Source: Dimorphilus gyrociliatus (taxonomy: Eukaryota > Annelida > Polychaeta > Dinophilidae). From it: DNA of 64,000 bases. Location: the NCBI GenBank assembly GCA_904063045.1, contig CAJFCJ010000007.1, positions 4,347,404 to 4,411,403 on the forward strand, given 5' to 3'. Positions 13,434 to 26,020 of the stretch are shown in pieces; the first letter of the stretch is position 1; each line of letters opens with the position of its first letter. Position numbers and translations under genes: made by a program. The notes under the pieces are model-generated. The model had not been told where the DNA came from. It searched no databases and saw only the letters and a list, made by a program, of their open reading frames with translations.

Positions 13434-16400
13434 TCCTCTCCCTTTCTCTTTCTCTCTCTCCTTGGCAGTTTGTCATCTATATGTGGATTTACAAATGCTT
13501 TCCTTATTCAATCTCTCTTCTTTTATTCTCTTATTTTTAAAAAGAAAATTAGCGTCTCTTCTATAACTATTCCTTCTCTCCTTTCTAATTAACATCATAC
13601 TTTTCCTTCTTTTTTTATCTTTCTTTATATTTTGACAGATGGATCAATAAGACGTCTCTTTTACCCCAAAAAAAAAAATTGATATTTTTTTATGTACATT
13701 CTAAGCATTAGTTTAAAAGCTACGTGTTCTATCAAATCGTACATATCGATATATTCGTTGAAGCGGACAATTTTCGTTTGTTTTCTCTCGTTTTTTTAAA
13801 TATTCTGCTTTTCTCTTTTTTCATTTAAGTAAAAGACTGAATTTTTTCGATTTTGGCCCTTTTCTTTTTAACTATTTCTATTCGATTGTCGAACGTCAAA
13901 CATACTAAAACATAAAATTCAGTATGAACAATTCAAAAACAAAAATCGATAGAGAAATGAGGTGCCACTTTCTCAGATGTTTTCTTTCAGTCAAGAAGGA
14001 TGAGCGAACAAATGCTCTATTCCTTCATCATTATAAAGAAGAGGAAAAACAAGACTAATGACTCGAAACGAGTATTTTTCGGTGGCGTACAGCCGAGTAT
14101 ATTCCTTACAGTCAATAAAGGCTTATCCATTCAAATGGCTTTTTTTTTCCACTTGTAACTATAATAAGAGTAGTAATGATAGTACAAGCAATAGTAGTTG
14201 TAGTAGGAGCAGTAGTAATATTGGTATTAGTAAAAGATTGCCTTAAATACAAATATCAATAATTATGGCATAAATAGAAACATTTAATTAAAAGTAATTT
14301 ACTGACCTAGAAATTTTTACAAAATGTAAAGAATAGTATACTGTCTACAAAATAGAAGTATTTCTTAAGGATTTTTCAATAAGCCCAAAGACATAAAATG
14401 CTCTTTTTACTCTTATACTTGAAGGAAGAGAAAAAAAAACCGTCCATGTGACGTTAAACATCTATATATAGGCTTAACCGTATAGAGTGTGAAAAAAACA
14501 GAATTTTTACCAAGCTCTCTGTGTTCATGTTGTAATTAGTTGATAACTCCTTTCCTCTTGCCAATGTCCGCTGAATCTTTTTTTATTATCAAAATCTATA
14601 AATATCTATAAAGGAATGTTTGATGGACGGAGAAGATAGTCCAACAAAAAACAGAAAGAAGAAAATTTACATCTAAGAATGATTAATTGAACCTTAAAAG
14701 AAGAAAACAAAACATTAGTCTTATTTTTCCTTTTTTCCTTTTCCAATCGTAATTCGAGTTTCCCCTTCATTATCCGATCCTTTCATTAATAATCAACGGC
14801 ATTATGAAACTGTGGAGGATTATAAATTTCTCCCTACAGTTAGATTGTTAAATAATACCATGTTGGATAGTTGAATATTATATATTATGTAAAGAACATT
14901 AAACAGTCGGAGAAAATACAGGGAATGACAAGAATATATATAGTATATGTACATATTTAAACATAAATAGATATAAAGGGGAATGGGAGCTAGGAAGAAA
15001 GAAAGAGGGAAAGAAAGAAAGAAAGAAAGGGAATAGAACCAAAATAGAGACAGAGAGAACTTTGAAAATACTATAGAACAGAAAGAGATAAAAAAATCTA
15101 ATTTCCATGTCGAATAGTTGGGTTAATTTAAAGGAAGAAAAAACCTCATTTTAGAAATAAATTGTTAAATTAACTGCGTAATTAATAGTCATCTTTTTCA
15201 TCTATTTTTTTTATAATTTCGTTTTGTTCTTTTGTTTTCTTATTAAAATAATCTTTTTTCTCTCTCTTAATAATCTCTCATAGGCGGATAAGCAAATAAA
15301 AGCCAACATAAGCGTTAAATCGACCTTACCTATTGTGAGGGATCCCAATAGGACTTTAGAGAAACCTATGGGCTTGGTTTTATTAACTTGGAGATCGGAA
15401 ACAAAAAGATCTACCCTACCAAATGAGGTGACGTCGTTAGATACGGTTAAAGCACTTTTTGTTCGGTCGTTTTCGGATACGTTGAGCATGTCACCAAGTT
15501 GCTGGCTAACTAGGAAAATCTATATATTAGATGATGCAACTAACGTTTATTATGAATTAGAGAATGTTCAAGATGTTAAGGACCGTAGCGTATTAAAAGT
15601 TGTTGAATCGACTTCCAGTTGTCAAACAGTCTGCTCATCAACATCGCCAACAAGTTCTAGATCGGGAAGTGCAACACCTACATCTGGTATAGAAACTCAA
15701 AATAGAATGGCTAGTATGGAGGCTCAATTGGCTAACTTAACAGCCTGGGTTCAAACGGCTGTAACTAAGGACAGATCACCTGGTAGTTCAATTGCTTCAG
15801 ATGAATCCCCTCAGCCTATGCAGGTAATTAGCTATACAATTTTTTCCAGGCCTATCCTATCTGTTCTAGATAAGAGCCATAGAAATTTCATCATTTTACT
15901 CAATCCCCTTTCCCCCAAATGAATGTAATATTTTTTCTTTAATTTATGTCCTTAAGAAATGGCATTGGCCTTACTTCTTTATTATAGTAAACTGAAAAAA
16001 TCTTTTCATCTCTTGTTTACGACGTATTCTCATTTCCTAAAGCAAAACAACGGTTTAAGGACGATGAAGAACATCTTACATGCCGTAAAAACCCTGCAGA
16101 ATGAACAGAAACAATTAAGAAGAATTCATTTAACTAATGCAAACGATCTTCGTGAAGGCATTTTTGAATCATTCAAAAAGTTCAAAGAATTTGTAGAATC
16201 TTATCAAAAGTCAATTCGAAATGTGCCGTCCAATCCTTCTTCCTTCGTTGATGAAATTCTCAATCTCGAAAGATTTGTCGAACGTTTAAAGAGAGAAGTC
16301 GACGAGCACGATTGTTCTTCTGACGATTGTGATATAACAACAATTGGTTATTCGTTGGCAAGCGTCTCCAAGAGGCTCTGTCATATACGTCAAACATTTA

Positions 16401-16774
16401 GCGTTCAGAATATTCAAGAGGAGACGACACCCGATTCGTCTACAAAATCCTGCAAAGGGCATGTGACTTTTAATCCCGCTGTCACTGAAATTAGTCAAGA
16501 GGGTTCAGTTGTTGAATGGCGAGTGCTAAGGAAAGTACCGCCTCCTCCGCCCCCAAGGCGAACATCAAAACTAATGAGTGAAGAAGAGAACGAATCCTTG
16601 TATTCAACTGTTAAAAAACGGACTCCACCTGCTGTTCCTGAAAAGAACGAAGAGCTGCTCAATCAAATTTATCATCAGAATTACCATAAAGTGAAAAAAG
16701 CAAATGCTAATTTAAATGTTGATAAGCAAATCGTAAACAATGATAAAAACTATTCAGAGACCGAAATATTCTAA
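10315..16774 (+). CDS. p140Cap / sickle-tail (SRCIN1-KIAA1217) family adaptor
   Basis: Cytoskeletal/Src-signalling scaffold of the AIP3-like SRCIN1/KIAA1217 family. Coding exons: 10315-10396, 12247-12338, 12593-12676, 15284-15823, 16043-16774 (509 aa). An in-frame stop precedes the ATG, and a good acceptor (TTTTTTCTGCAG, ending 10206) shows that the start exon has upstream 5' UTR exons. Family signatures: RRRHTV near residue 40; a conserved block at about 101-195 (LPIVRDPNRT, LPNEVTSLDTVKALFVRSF, IYILDDATNVYYELE, DRSVLKV); the short helix MEAQLANLTAWVQTAV near 231; a coiled-coil region at about 270-390; and a proline motif VPPPPPPRR near 430. Vertebrate members exceed 1,000 residues, so this is a compact homologue. 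The exon 2 donor could be one of two overlapping GTs; the one used here keeps phase 0 and an open frame. Confidence 0.87.
10397..12246 (+). other. Intron 1 of the p140Cap-like gene
   Basis: Non-coding; donor GTAAAG, acceptor TTAACAG. It contains CT-rich and AT-rich tracts and no recognisable exon. The 65-aa and 76-aa ORFs near 11600-11970 have no domain or splice support. Confidence 0.7.
12999..13053 (+). CDS. Candidate alternative first coding exon of the p140Cap-like gene
   Basis: An ATG at 13009, with an in-frame TAG two codons upstream, opens MSVLTACCCSRKMSE and ends at GAG|GTAAAA in phase 0. That is the phase needed to join the 15284 exon directly. The product would lack the first three exons and carry a cysteine triplet near its N-terminus, a possible palmitoylation site. 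An out-of-frame ATG at 12999 lies just upstream, which weakens the case. Pure inference from phase, context and GC content. Confidence 0.3.
13387..13431. repeat. (CT)n microsatellite
   Basis: A CT dinucleotide run of about 45 bases in intron 3 of the p140Cap-like gene. Confidence 0.95.
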
Positions 16775-17066
16775 GTTTCGTTAAAAAAAATACAAATATT
16801 TTATTATTATAACAAATATGTATTTCGTTTTTTATTCATCTATCCAACGACAGCGACATCTATTAACATCCGCTGTATGTATTGATGTTGCTTGTCGCTT
16901 TCCTTCCTCTTCTAGATCTTTGACGAGAGGGTGAAGGAAATTGCAAACTTTAGGATTGTAGATAATCAATCGTGCTTTTTTCCACTATTTCCTTAAACAT
17001 TGATATTTTTGTTACCCTCTGAAGAGGCGATAGATGTCGCCACGAGTCTTTTTCTTAGGATAGAAC

Positions 17067-17071
<5 letters not shown>

Positions 17072-17111
<40 letters not shown>
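17072..17111. repeat. (GA)n microsatellite
   Basis: A GA dinucleotide run downstream of the p140Cap-like gene. Confidence 0.95.
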
Positions 17112-17116
<5 letters not shown>

Positions 17117-18291
17117 AAACAGACAGGAAGGGAGTTAGCAGAGAAGATTGTTGATTTAATTAGTGTCCATTGTGTACATATAAACGTCTAAATCAATTAA
17201 AAAAAAACAAGAAGAGGATCTTGCAATCTAGAATTATGTAAATTAAATCCAAGTTAATAAATAGCATGTAAACCAATAGCAACAAAAATATTTTCAGGTT
17301 TTAACATCATCTGAAAGAATTATTATATACGTTAGCCGATTATGACAATACTTTCACTTACTCTCCCGCTCTTATTCTTTTCCTGTGTTTCCCATGCCCT
17401 CTCTATTTCTCTTTATTATTCTAAAAGCAGCTTCTAGGACCAAAGGGAAAAAAACATAGGAGGAGGAGAAGACTGGGAATGCAGCGTTGAGTGAAAGGTG
17501 AATTAATAATACAAGGGACTCAAAGGCGAGAAAATGAAAGAGAATGAGAGGGAGGGGGGAAGAGAGAGAGAGAGAGAGAAAACGAATAAAAGAAAGCTTG
17601 TAAAATGTTACAAATTATGATATTGACAAATTAAGTGGAATTATGATCGATTTATATGAAAATTTCATTGAAATTTACGCTAAAAACATCTTATATCGAT
17701 CAATGAATTTATAAAAAACTTTTTTAAAGCACAACTTGACCTCACCACGCCTTTTCCCTCCCCCTTCTCCCCCAATATACAGTATAAATTATATACATGT
17801 TTTAACACTTAAAGAATTATATTGTGAAGGGTAATTTAACATAGATATAACACAATCTATAATACTCTTTCTGTGCATTATATTAGCTTGTCCTCTCCAT
17901 CTTTATCATACTACAATGCCATCTACTGTGAATTTGACTATACCATTTTTCTGATTCCACCAACGTCAGTAAAATCTGTATCATAATGATTAAATTGAAT
18001 ATTTGACTTGCTTATGACTTAGTCATGCTTTTCCTTCAAGGTTATAGGTAAGGAGGTTCCTAATGTTACACCTAATCCGATTGAAATATATTTCCAATTG
18101 TAGAAATATAAATAAAATAAGAAGAAGAGTTGTTTATTTAATTGGATGAAATATTATCTTAATTTGAATATGATGAGTTAATGGTTAAACCTAAAGCATA
18201 TAAACCGCACGTTATTACGTATATTATTGGTTTTTAAAGTAATTAGTTTGTTCTCATTTCTCTCTTTCTTTCGCTCGCCATGCGTCTCTCT

Positions 18292-18328
18292 CTTCTTCTT
18301 CTTCTTCTTCTTCTTCTTCTTCTTCTTC
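18292..18328. repeat. (CTT)n microsatellite
   Basis: About twelve CTT units. Confidence 0.95.
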
Positions 18329-18812
18329 CATCTATATAGTTTTTAGTATTTACAACATACGGTATATTAGTTTCGAATAGTTAATTTTGAAAAATATATA
18401 AGAAACGTGTAGCGTATCTTATCGCTTCCTATAGAAAACAGAAATATATTATTTTAAAAGATAAAGCCGTCTATATAACTTATTTGGAGTAAACAAGTTC
18501 TCTATTTTTATTCACTTATTGTGATTTTTAGCCTAATATCTACACAATTGTTACTTTTGAACGTCATTCATGTATCTCTTTTTAATTCAAGTAACAAAAC
18601 AATTGTTAATAAATATTTTCTATTATGATCGTAAATTTACACAAGCTAATGACTACCTTATAATATCTATTTTCAATCTTTATGAAATAGGCCTTTACGA
18701 TCAATAATATAAAAAAAAGAAGGCGAAGCGGGGACTTGATCAAACCAATTAAGCTTCACGGCGTTCCGCTAGGCGTCACTGCCTATCTTTCCACTACAGG
18801 CGGCAATCAGTC

Positions 18813-19726
18813 ATGACTAACAACTCCTTGAACGACACCCAGAAATGGGAATGCGTCTGGTTGAGGTTACATATAAATATAGTAGTTATCGGTGCAACGA
18901 GTGTACTCGGAATTATCGGAAATATGGCAGCTTTCTACATCTTAGGAAGAGATAACCTAAGCCCCGTTGCATCTTTCTTGCTACGGGTCTTGGCTATAGT
19001 GGACAATTCATGCTTAATTCTGGCGTTTATTCATATACTTGTTCGGGACATCCTTTACGTTGCTACTGAAGATTTTCAAGTACACTCCAAAGATTTGAGT
19101 TGGGCCTACTTTAGAAACTATACCTATCCATTGCTATTCGTCAGTCAAATGGCTACCATGTATATGACGGTATTAATTGCCGTTTCCAGGTTTGTCGCTG
19201 TAAAAACACCTTATAAAGCAGCTGAATGGTTCAGCATGAGAAATACCAAAATATTAACGGTTATAGTTTTATTATTCAGGGATGTCGAGTATTAAAGTAT
19301 TTAATAATAGTAAAAATATTGAATCTCTAAACTTTTTTCCGTTCTCTTTCAATCTCTTTTTTTTATCTTTCTCTCTCCTTCTCTCTCTCTTCTCTGTCTC
19401 CACTTAATATTTTTCATCTTTTCCTTTCTCTGTCTAAATGTCTAGCTGTCTCTCTCCCACCCTCCTTTATTTTTCTTTTCTAAATCCATAAGACTTAAGT
19501 GTGAATACCTTTCTTAACCATTTTTTTTTCCTTTTTTTTTTTACACCACTCACAAATTATTGATTCTCTCCTTCAATGATTAACGATTTATGTTAAAAAT
19601 CAGGCAGTTTTTTTTTATTTATAGCAATAAAGTATATATAAATATGTAAAGATACATAAAATATATTTTATATTAAAGGTAAAAGTGTTTTTTCTCTGTT
19701 TATATGATATAAAAAGAGAAAAAAGA

Positions 19727-19778
<52 letters not shown>

Positions 19779-21765
19779 TTCTCTCTTAACTTTTACAGAT
19801 AAAAGTATTAATTATAGAAAAATAAGCTAGTTTTTTTAAAAAAAAAAAGTAACAGAAAAATTATTATTTTCTTTTTATTGTTATACTTTACATAGAATTA
19901 TTACTATTTACATAAGAAACATTCCAGTTCCATATGTAAATATATGCCAAAAGTAAAAGTTTAATTAATAATGATAACAATAGTAATAAGACAACAGCTT
20001 ACTTTTGAAATTAGTTACATAATATTAATAACTTTTATTCAATTGTAATAATTTAATATACATATACTAATACTTTATAAACTGTCTAATTAATCTGTAA
20101 GTTCTAATCTCTTGAACTCCATCTTTGTTTTAATAAAAAGAATAAAACCATAACAGCCAAAAAATAAAATAACAAGATGAGTGAGGAAGGAAAACAGACG
20201 AAAGATAAAAAAGAAATAACGGGTATAAATGACTCTTTTTTAAAAGACTTTGACATATTCTTCCATCAGCCTTTTGTTCTTTGTCTTTGATTTTCCTCTT
20301 GACAAAAAAATTGAGTATAATAAAAGATTTGGCAACTGTAGGGTTCAAATCTAGGTTTTTCTTTGATGCTATCTCTTTGTTCTAGAGAGCATTTAATTCT
20401 TCTCTTTTTTATTATACAATATGTACGTTTCAAGAATAAAGACCTTAGATATATTCAGTATATATACTGTATATATAGTATATGCTATAAACGTTTAGGA
20501 ATTATCAACAAACCCTTTTAAAGGCTTATTAAAGAAGATTTAATAGTTTTTGTAAGAAAGCAAATAGTGAGGTAAAGTGGGTGGTAAAGGGTCGATAATA
20601 CTTATTGAAAGTTTTCTCCCTATCAAATTAGTTGCTAATGTGACGATTGTCAAAGTCTTTTTATTAAATTATTGGAATGTTTTTATAAAAAAAAAACCGA
20701 GTGATCATTTTACAATTAATAATTTCGTTATGTTAGCTTCTCTCCCTTAACGATAAGTTTATTCTCTGTATAGAAAAAATTTTCTATCATTTTTACCCCT
20801 TTCATGTCTTCAACTAATAATTAACAAAAAATTACTATAACATTTATGTTTAGTTGACATACTTATCTAAAACTGATGAGCAGGACAGGAGAAATAACGG
20901 AAGCTCATGCTTCCTAAATTAAGTATATACATATAGATCTCTAATCCCTTCACTCATCTTCTCCTTTTACTTTTTTTTCTCTTTTAAAGCACTGAGTAGT
21001 TCTATAATGATCTTGGATAGTATTTTATAAAACCATATCTTTATTGTAAAAACATAAATTGATCCAAATAGTGAATAATTTTTATCGTTATATGCACAAT
21101 ATATATATATATATATATATACTCCTGTTTCTCGCGAACAGACAAAAAAGACAGCACGTTTATATATTTCATTTTATGATCTTGAAAATATCATATGACC
21201 TATTTTCCTTTTTGAATGGAAAAGATAAAATAGATAGAAAGTTATTGAAGGAGAGCGTGATTGTATATATATATATACATATATATATTTGCGTGTGTGT
21301 GGGGGGGGGAGGGAGTGAAGGAGAGAGAGAGAGAGAGGGGGAGGGGGGGAATAACGATTTCATAACAATTAGGATTCTTTTTATTTCCCTCTTCTTTCCT
21401 TACTCTCCCATTTTCTAAGTTGAATTAATTAATTATCTCACTACAACTGCTTTTAAATACTTCATATTGTAGAAAAATTTGAAAGTATTTTATACAAAAT
21501 ATAGAAATCTTATTGAATTTCTAAAGACATAATGGGGATTGATTTGTATGGGATGGGAAGTCTTTTGATTTTTCATTGTAATATCTCTTATATTTGGTTT
21601 GCGTATTTTAAGCATAAGTATAAAATATTATTGAAAGATTTGTATACCTTTACAAGAAAAGATAAGAATTAGAAAGTGAGAAGGAGGGAGAATATAGAGA
21701 GAGAATATAAGAAGACAGGGAAGAGATGAAGTAAAGAGGAACAAGATAGGGAAAAAAATCTATAA

Positions 21766-21802
<37 letters not shown>

Positions 21803-24162
21803 CAGCATATATGTATATATATTTATATAGATTTGTGGAAAAGCAATTATCTATTTATGTTTAAACTATATAATTGATAGGAGATCCAAGGAAAAAACAG
21901 AGATTTTAAATAGAATCACTGCTCTCCTCTTGAACGTCGTTTGTGCTGAAGAGAAGAGTGAATAACTACTGTAATAAATTATCGACCTCCCTGTTTAAAA
22001 ATAATAGTTTCTTTTATAATGTGCCACGATTTTTTCACATAAAAATATCGGTAGATGGACGATATGATAAATGGCTTGTAGCAAATGAAATGTATGCGAA
22101 AATTTATGGAAATGTATTATACTCGGTATTCAGCTTTGTTCTGCCACTTCTGCTGCTAATTGTTTTTAACGTTCAATTAATGATTGCATATAGAAAAGTT
22201 ATACAAAGAAGAGCCGCTATTAAGGGCAACAAGGCAGTATGATTTTTGTCATATATTTAATATATAAGATATATAGATTTTTCCCTTTCCTAATGAAGAC
22301 TTCCCTCTATCTTCTATTCTCTTATTCTCTTCGTCTATTTTACACTTCAGCATAGAAATATTTTATATTATTAGGTTACTTTTAATTCAGGTTTTGCAGT
22401 GTATTTGAAAACTCTGAGACAATTTTTCTTTGGTGTAGTATTACTACTACTACCTATACATACAGTTAGATTTTTACATGTATGTATATAGTTGTAATAG
22501 TAGTGAGTTTCCGCTATATTTATCGTTATTCTCGAGTTAAAACGATTATATTGGTAGCAAATATCCAAAGCAGGTGTTTATGACATGTTACTTATATTTA
22601 TTTTAATAAAAGATAAAAAGAAACAGACAGACAAAACTAATAAAGAAACCTGTAAACAAAATAATCATCTTTTCCTAAAGATTAGGTAACATATAAAAAA
22701 AATAAAGAGAGAAAAGGAGAGCAATTAAAAAATTGGAAATCGATTTAATTAATCAAATANNNNNNNNNNNNNNNNNNNNNNNNNNNNNNNNNNNNNNNNN
22801 NNNNNNNNNNNNNNNNNNNNNNNNNNNNNNNNNNNNNNNNNNNNNNNNNNNNNNNNNNNNNNNNNNNNNNNNNNNNNNNNNNNNNNNNNNNNNNNNNNNN
22901 NNNNNNNNNNNNNNNNNNNNNNNNNNNNNNNNNNNNNNNNNNNNNNNNNNNNNNNNNNNNNNNNNNNNNNNNNNNNNNNNNNNNNNNNNNNNNNNNNNNN
23001 NNNNNNNNNNNNNNNNNNNNNNNNNNNNNNNNNNNNNNNNNNNNNNNNNNNNNNNNNNNNNNNNNNNNNNNNNNNNNNNNNNNNNNNNNNNNNNNNNNNN
23101 NNNNNNNNNNNNNNNNNNNNNNNNNNNNNNNNNNNNNNNNNNNNNNNNNNNNNNNNNNNNNNNNNNNNNNNNNNNNNNNNNNNNNNNNNNNNNNNNNNNN
23201 NNNNNNNNNNNNNNNNNNNNNNNNNNNNNNNNNNNNNNNNNNNNNNNNNNNNNNNNNNNNNNNNNNNNNNNNNNNNNNNNNNNNNNNNNNNNNNNNNNNN
23301 NNNNNNNNNNNNNNNNNNNNNNNNNNNNNNNNNNNNNNNNNNNNNNNNNNNNNNNNNNNNNNNNNNNNNNNNNNNNNNNNNNNNNNNNNNNNNNNNNNNN
23401 NNNNNNNNNNNNNNNNNNNNNNNNNNNNNNNNNNNNNNNNNNNNNNNNNNNNNNNNNNNNNNNNNNNNNNNNNNNNNNNNNNNNNNNNNNNNNNNNNNNN
23501 NNNNNNNNNNNNNNNNNNNNNNNNNNNNNNNNNNNNNNNNNNNNNNNNNNNNNNNNNNNNNNNNNNNNNNNNNNNNNNNNNTTGAGATGTCTTAAATGTT
23601 AATTTTTATGATGGATTACGCAGAAATAATATTACAAGCTGACAAATCTTAATGAGTAGTCGAACGACTTTTAAAGCGTGTATTCAAAGGGCGATGGGGA
23701 AAAAGAATGAAAGACGGAGACAATTAGAGATAAAGATATAACGTTGTTTATATACTGTATACTATATTATTATGATTCTTTTTTATAATATTAACTATTC
23801 GTGCAAAAATCACACTGCCATTTTACTAAAAGGAATGTAATCATGAGCAAAACATAACTCTTATCATGATAATTGTTATATTAATATTCATCGTCTGCAA
23901 CGCTCCAGCTCGTATTCTCCAAACTGTATACAATTATCGAGTAAAATCATGTACAATAATCTGGTGGGTCATAGAGTTTGCAACAGCTTTAGAAGTATTT
24001 AACTCGGCCGTTAACTTTCTTATCTATTGCGCATTTAGGGCTAACTTTAGACAAATTTTATTGGATATTATACTATTTAGAAAGTCTACAGCAAAGAAGA
24101 AAGTTGATGAGACAAGTCGGAAGCGTCTGCTCGATGGAAAAACAACGGATACGGAAGTTTAA
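18813..24162 (+). CDS. Class A GPCR, FMRFamide/peptide-receptor-like
   Basis: Seven-transmembrane receptor, probably for a neuropeptide. Coding exons: 18813-19288, 22008-22236, 23833-24162 (344 aa). The N-terminus has two N-glycosylation sequons (NNS, NDT). TM1 has GIIGN; TM2 has LAIVD (D2.50). After TM3 the D/ERY position reads SRF (AVSRFVAV). TM4 leads into YNVPRFF, the hallmark of FMRFamide-receptor relatives. TM5 is SVFSFVLPLLLLIVF; TM6 has CNAPAR in place of CWxP; TM7 has NSAVNFLIY for NPxxY. The tail is short and basic. The exon 1 donor (GA|GTATTA, 19289) is weak and chosen because it restores phase 2; it gives FRDVD inside TM4, which is unattractive. The exon 3 start is chosen over 23848 for its better pyrimidine tract. 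The ligand cannot be named. Confidence 0.85.
19289..22007 (+). other. Intron 1 of the GPCR gene
   Basis: Non-coding. It carries (CT)n at about 19730-19772, AT runs near 21100 and 21770, G-rich and GA-rich tracts at about 21300-21350, and a TATACTGTATA word at 20463. ORFs in it are low-complexity translations. Confidence 0.65.
19730..19772. repeat. (CT)n microsatellite
   Basis: A CT dinucleotide run in intron 1 of the GPCR gene. Confidence 0.95.
22237..23832 (+). other. Intron 2 of the GPCR gene, interrupted by the assembly gap
   Basis: Donor GTATGA, acceptor TTTTACTAAAAG. The flanking exons join in phase 0 between TM5 and TM6, so no exon is required inside the gap. Confidence 0.7.
22760..23581. 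other. Assembly gap (822 N)
   Basis: An unbroken run of N. The true length and content are unknown. Any ORF across it is an artefact. Confidence 0.99.
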
Positions 24163-26020
24163 CAGATAGTTTACATATATATGGATGTTTATGTATGTAT
24201 GTATGTATGTATGTATGTATGTTTGTAAGTATGTACGTATATATATGCATATATAACTTATCTACTTTATTTAATTGTTTTCTTTTTTTATTTTTAAATG
24301 TTTTGTATTTAGCTAATTAAAAAAGAGAAGAAAACAAAAAGAAATTAAAAAGAAGGGAAGCTTAATTATTATAATTTATGCATAAAATAGTAGATAATAT
24401 TCATAAATAATATGTATATGCCTATAAAAAATCACTCATTGTCATAATATTTTTCCATATTATTTTTTTTTGGAAAATACTTAGAGAAACATCTATACCG
24501 TATTCTATTTATGTACATATACTTATAACCTATAAATTATATGTATATTTGTACGTAACAAAATCATCGTAATTGTGAAGGGCTAATGTCGTCATAAATA
24601 TAATAATAATAAATAAAAAAAAGAGGACTTCCTGTAAATATAAATCATAAAAAATTAGTTTGTTCATTTATACATGTACTATACATATATAATGTATATA
24701 GAATATTAAGATATTGTTATCTTTCTTCCCTATAAAATTATCTGAAGCCTATTAAAGGATAAGAAAAAATCCCTATTTAGTTTTGTTCACATGACCAAAG
24801 GGTTAAAAAAAATGCAATAATAAAAATAGATACAAAGCAGAGAAAAGCTATCCTTATATAACTATATATATAAAACCTTCCTTTCCTATCAAATAGATGT
24901 TTTCCCTTCCCTCCTTTCCCCCTACCCCCATGCCCTTACCCTAATTTCGTTTTAGTAGTACAAAACAAGTTAGTGTATTGTTTTTAGAGTGCTAATTTAA
25001 ACAAATTATTACCGTTAATAAAATTTTTTATTCTTCAATTTAGCTCTTATTTCTCCCTTTTATACTTTCTCTAGTTTTTTTTGTCTTCTTTTAGCTGTAT
25101 CTTAAACACCTGTATAGTAAATATACATTTATATTTATATTTACAGTATATACAGTGTATTTATTTTTCCCTATATATAAATGAAACAAATAGAGAGCTT
25201 TTAATTATTTTTTCCAAGTATTAATCAATACTATATGACCTGTTTAATAATTTATTAAATAATATCCCTTTATAAATATTCATAAATGAATAATGTTGCT
25301 AATTATGTTTTAGTCTTTAATAATTTATATATTAATAATTTAAATATTTAGTTATCAATAGACTTTTTTAAACTAATAATAATAACTAATATATGCAGTA
25401 TATATATATATATTTTTTTTATTTTCACTTAAATGTAACCCTCTAGGCGTAATTCTAGCTTTAAGTTACTGGAAATTTTATACTTTTACCTCCAGCTACA
25501 ATTTACAAATTATATTTTCAGTATGTTCTTTTTTTTTGTAAACTTATTTTGCCATCTTGTCAATTTATTTTAATAGGAGAGAAAGAAAGTTGTAATAAAG
25601 GAAAGAGAGGGGAGGTGGAAGATAAAACAGAGAGGTAATACGTCTATGCAGAGTCAGAAATAAAGAAAGAAAGAAAAAAAAAAAGAGAGAGAGAGAGAGT
25701 AAAGGGAGCAAAATGAAACGAAAAAATAAGGAAAATTAATGGCAAGGGTCATAAACATGTTCCTTTTTCTCTCGTTCCTTCTCCTTCTATCATCACCCCT
25801 TCTTCTCTCTTTATGATTTCAACAGTACACATAGTTTTGTTCCTGTTATAAGGTGTAGGTATGACATATAAATGATTAATTGTCATCATAAGAAATTCTT
25901 TGCAAGCTTTTCTCCTTCATTTCATTTCTCTCAGCGATATCCTTTATATCCATATTACTTTGTCAGGAAGAAATAAACAGGACAAAGCTCTCTTTTCCCT
26001 TTCTAGCGCTGTTTATTTTA

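Larger units (their letters stand above)
12677..15283 (+). other. Intron 3 of the p140Cap-like gene
   Basis: Donor GTATGT, acceptor CTCTCATAG. It holds a GC-elevated patch at about 12910-13055 with a CTCF-like core and a candidate alternative first exon, (CT)n tracts at about 13180-13210 and 13387-13431, and otherwise AT-rich sequence. Confidence 0.7.
16775..18799. other. Intergenic region between p140Cap-like gene and GPCR
   Basis: No gene recognised. It contains (GA)n at 17072-17111, (CTT)n at about 18292-18328, and a CTCF-like core GCCATCTACTGTG at 17918-17930. The last part, at about 18720-18799, is less AT-rich and ends in a CCACTACAG acceptor, so it is probably the end of a GPCR 5' UTR intron. 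Confidence 0.6.

Noticed and set aside
13297-13592. Two overlapping ORFs rich in Ser-Leu
   Set aside because: Translations of the (CT)n microsatellite. The same holds for ORFs at 7448-7751, 33330-33539, 36638-36820 and 56172-56414.
15211-15489. Minus-strand ORF over the p140Cap-like exon
   Set aside because: Shadow of the real exon on the other strand. Minus-strand ORFs in the myosin VI and RREB1 exons were dropped for the same reason.
22733-23602. A 289-codon ORF
   Set aside because: It is almost entirely the N run of the assembly gap.
24190-24230. TATG repeat considered as an array of spaced repeats
   Set aside because: A simple tetranucleotide microsatellite. No spacers, so not CRISPR-like, and the genome is eukaryotic.
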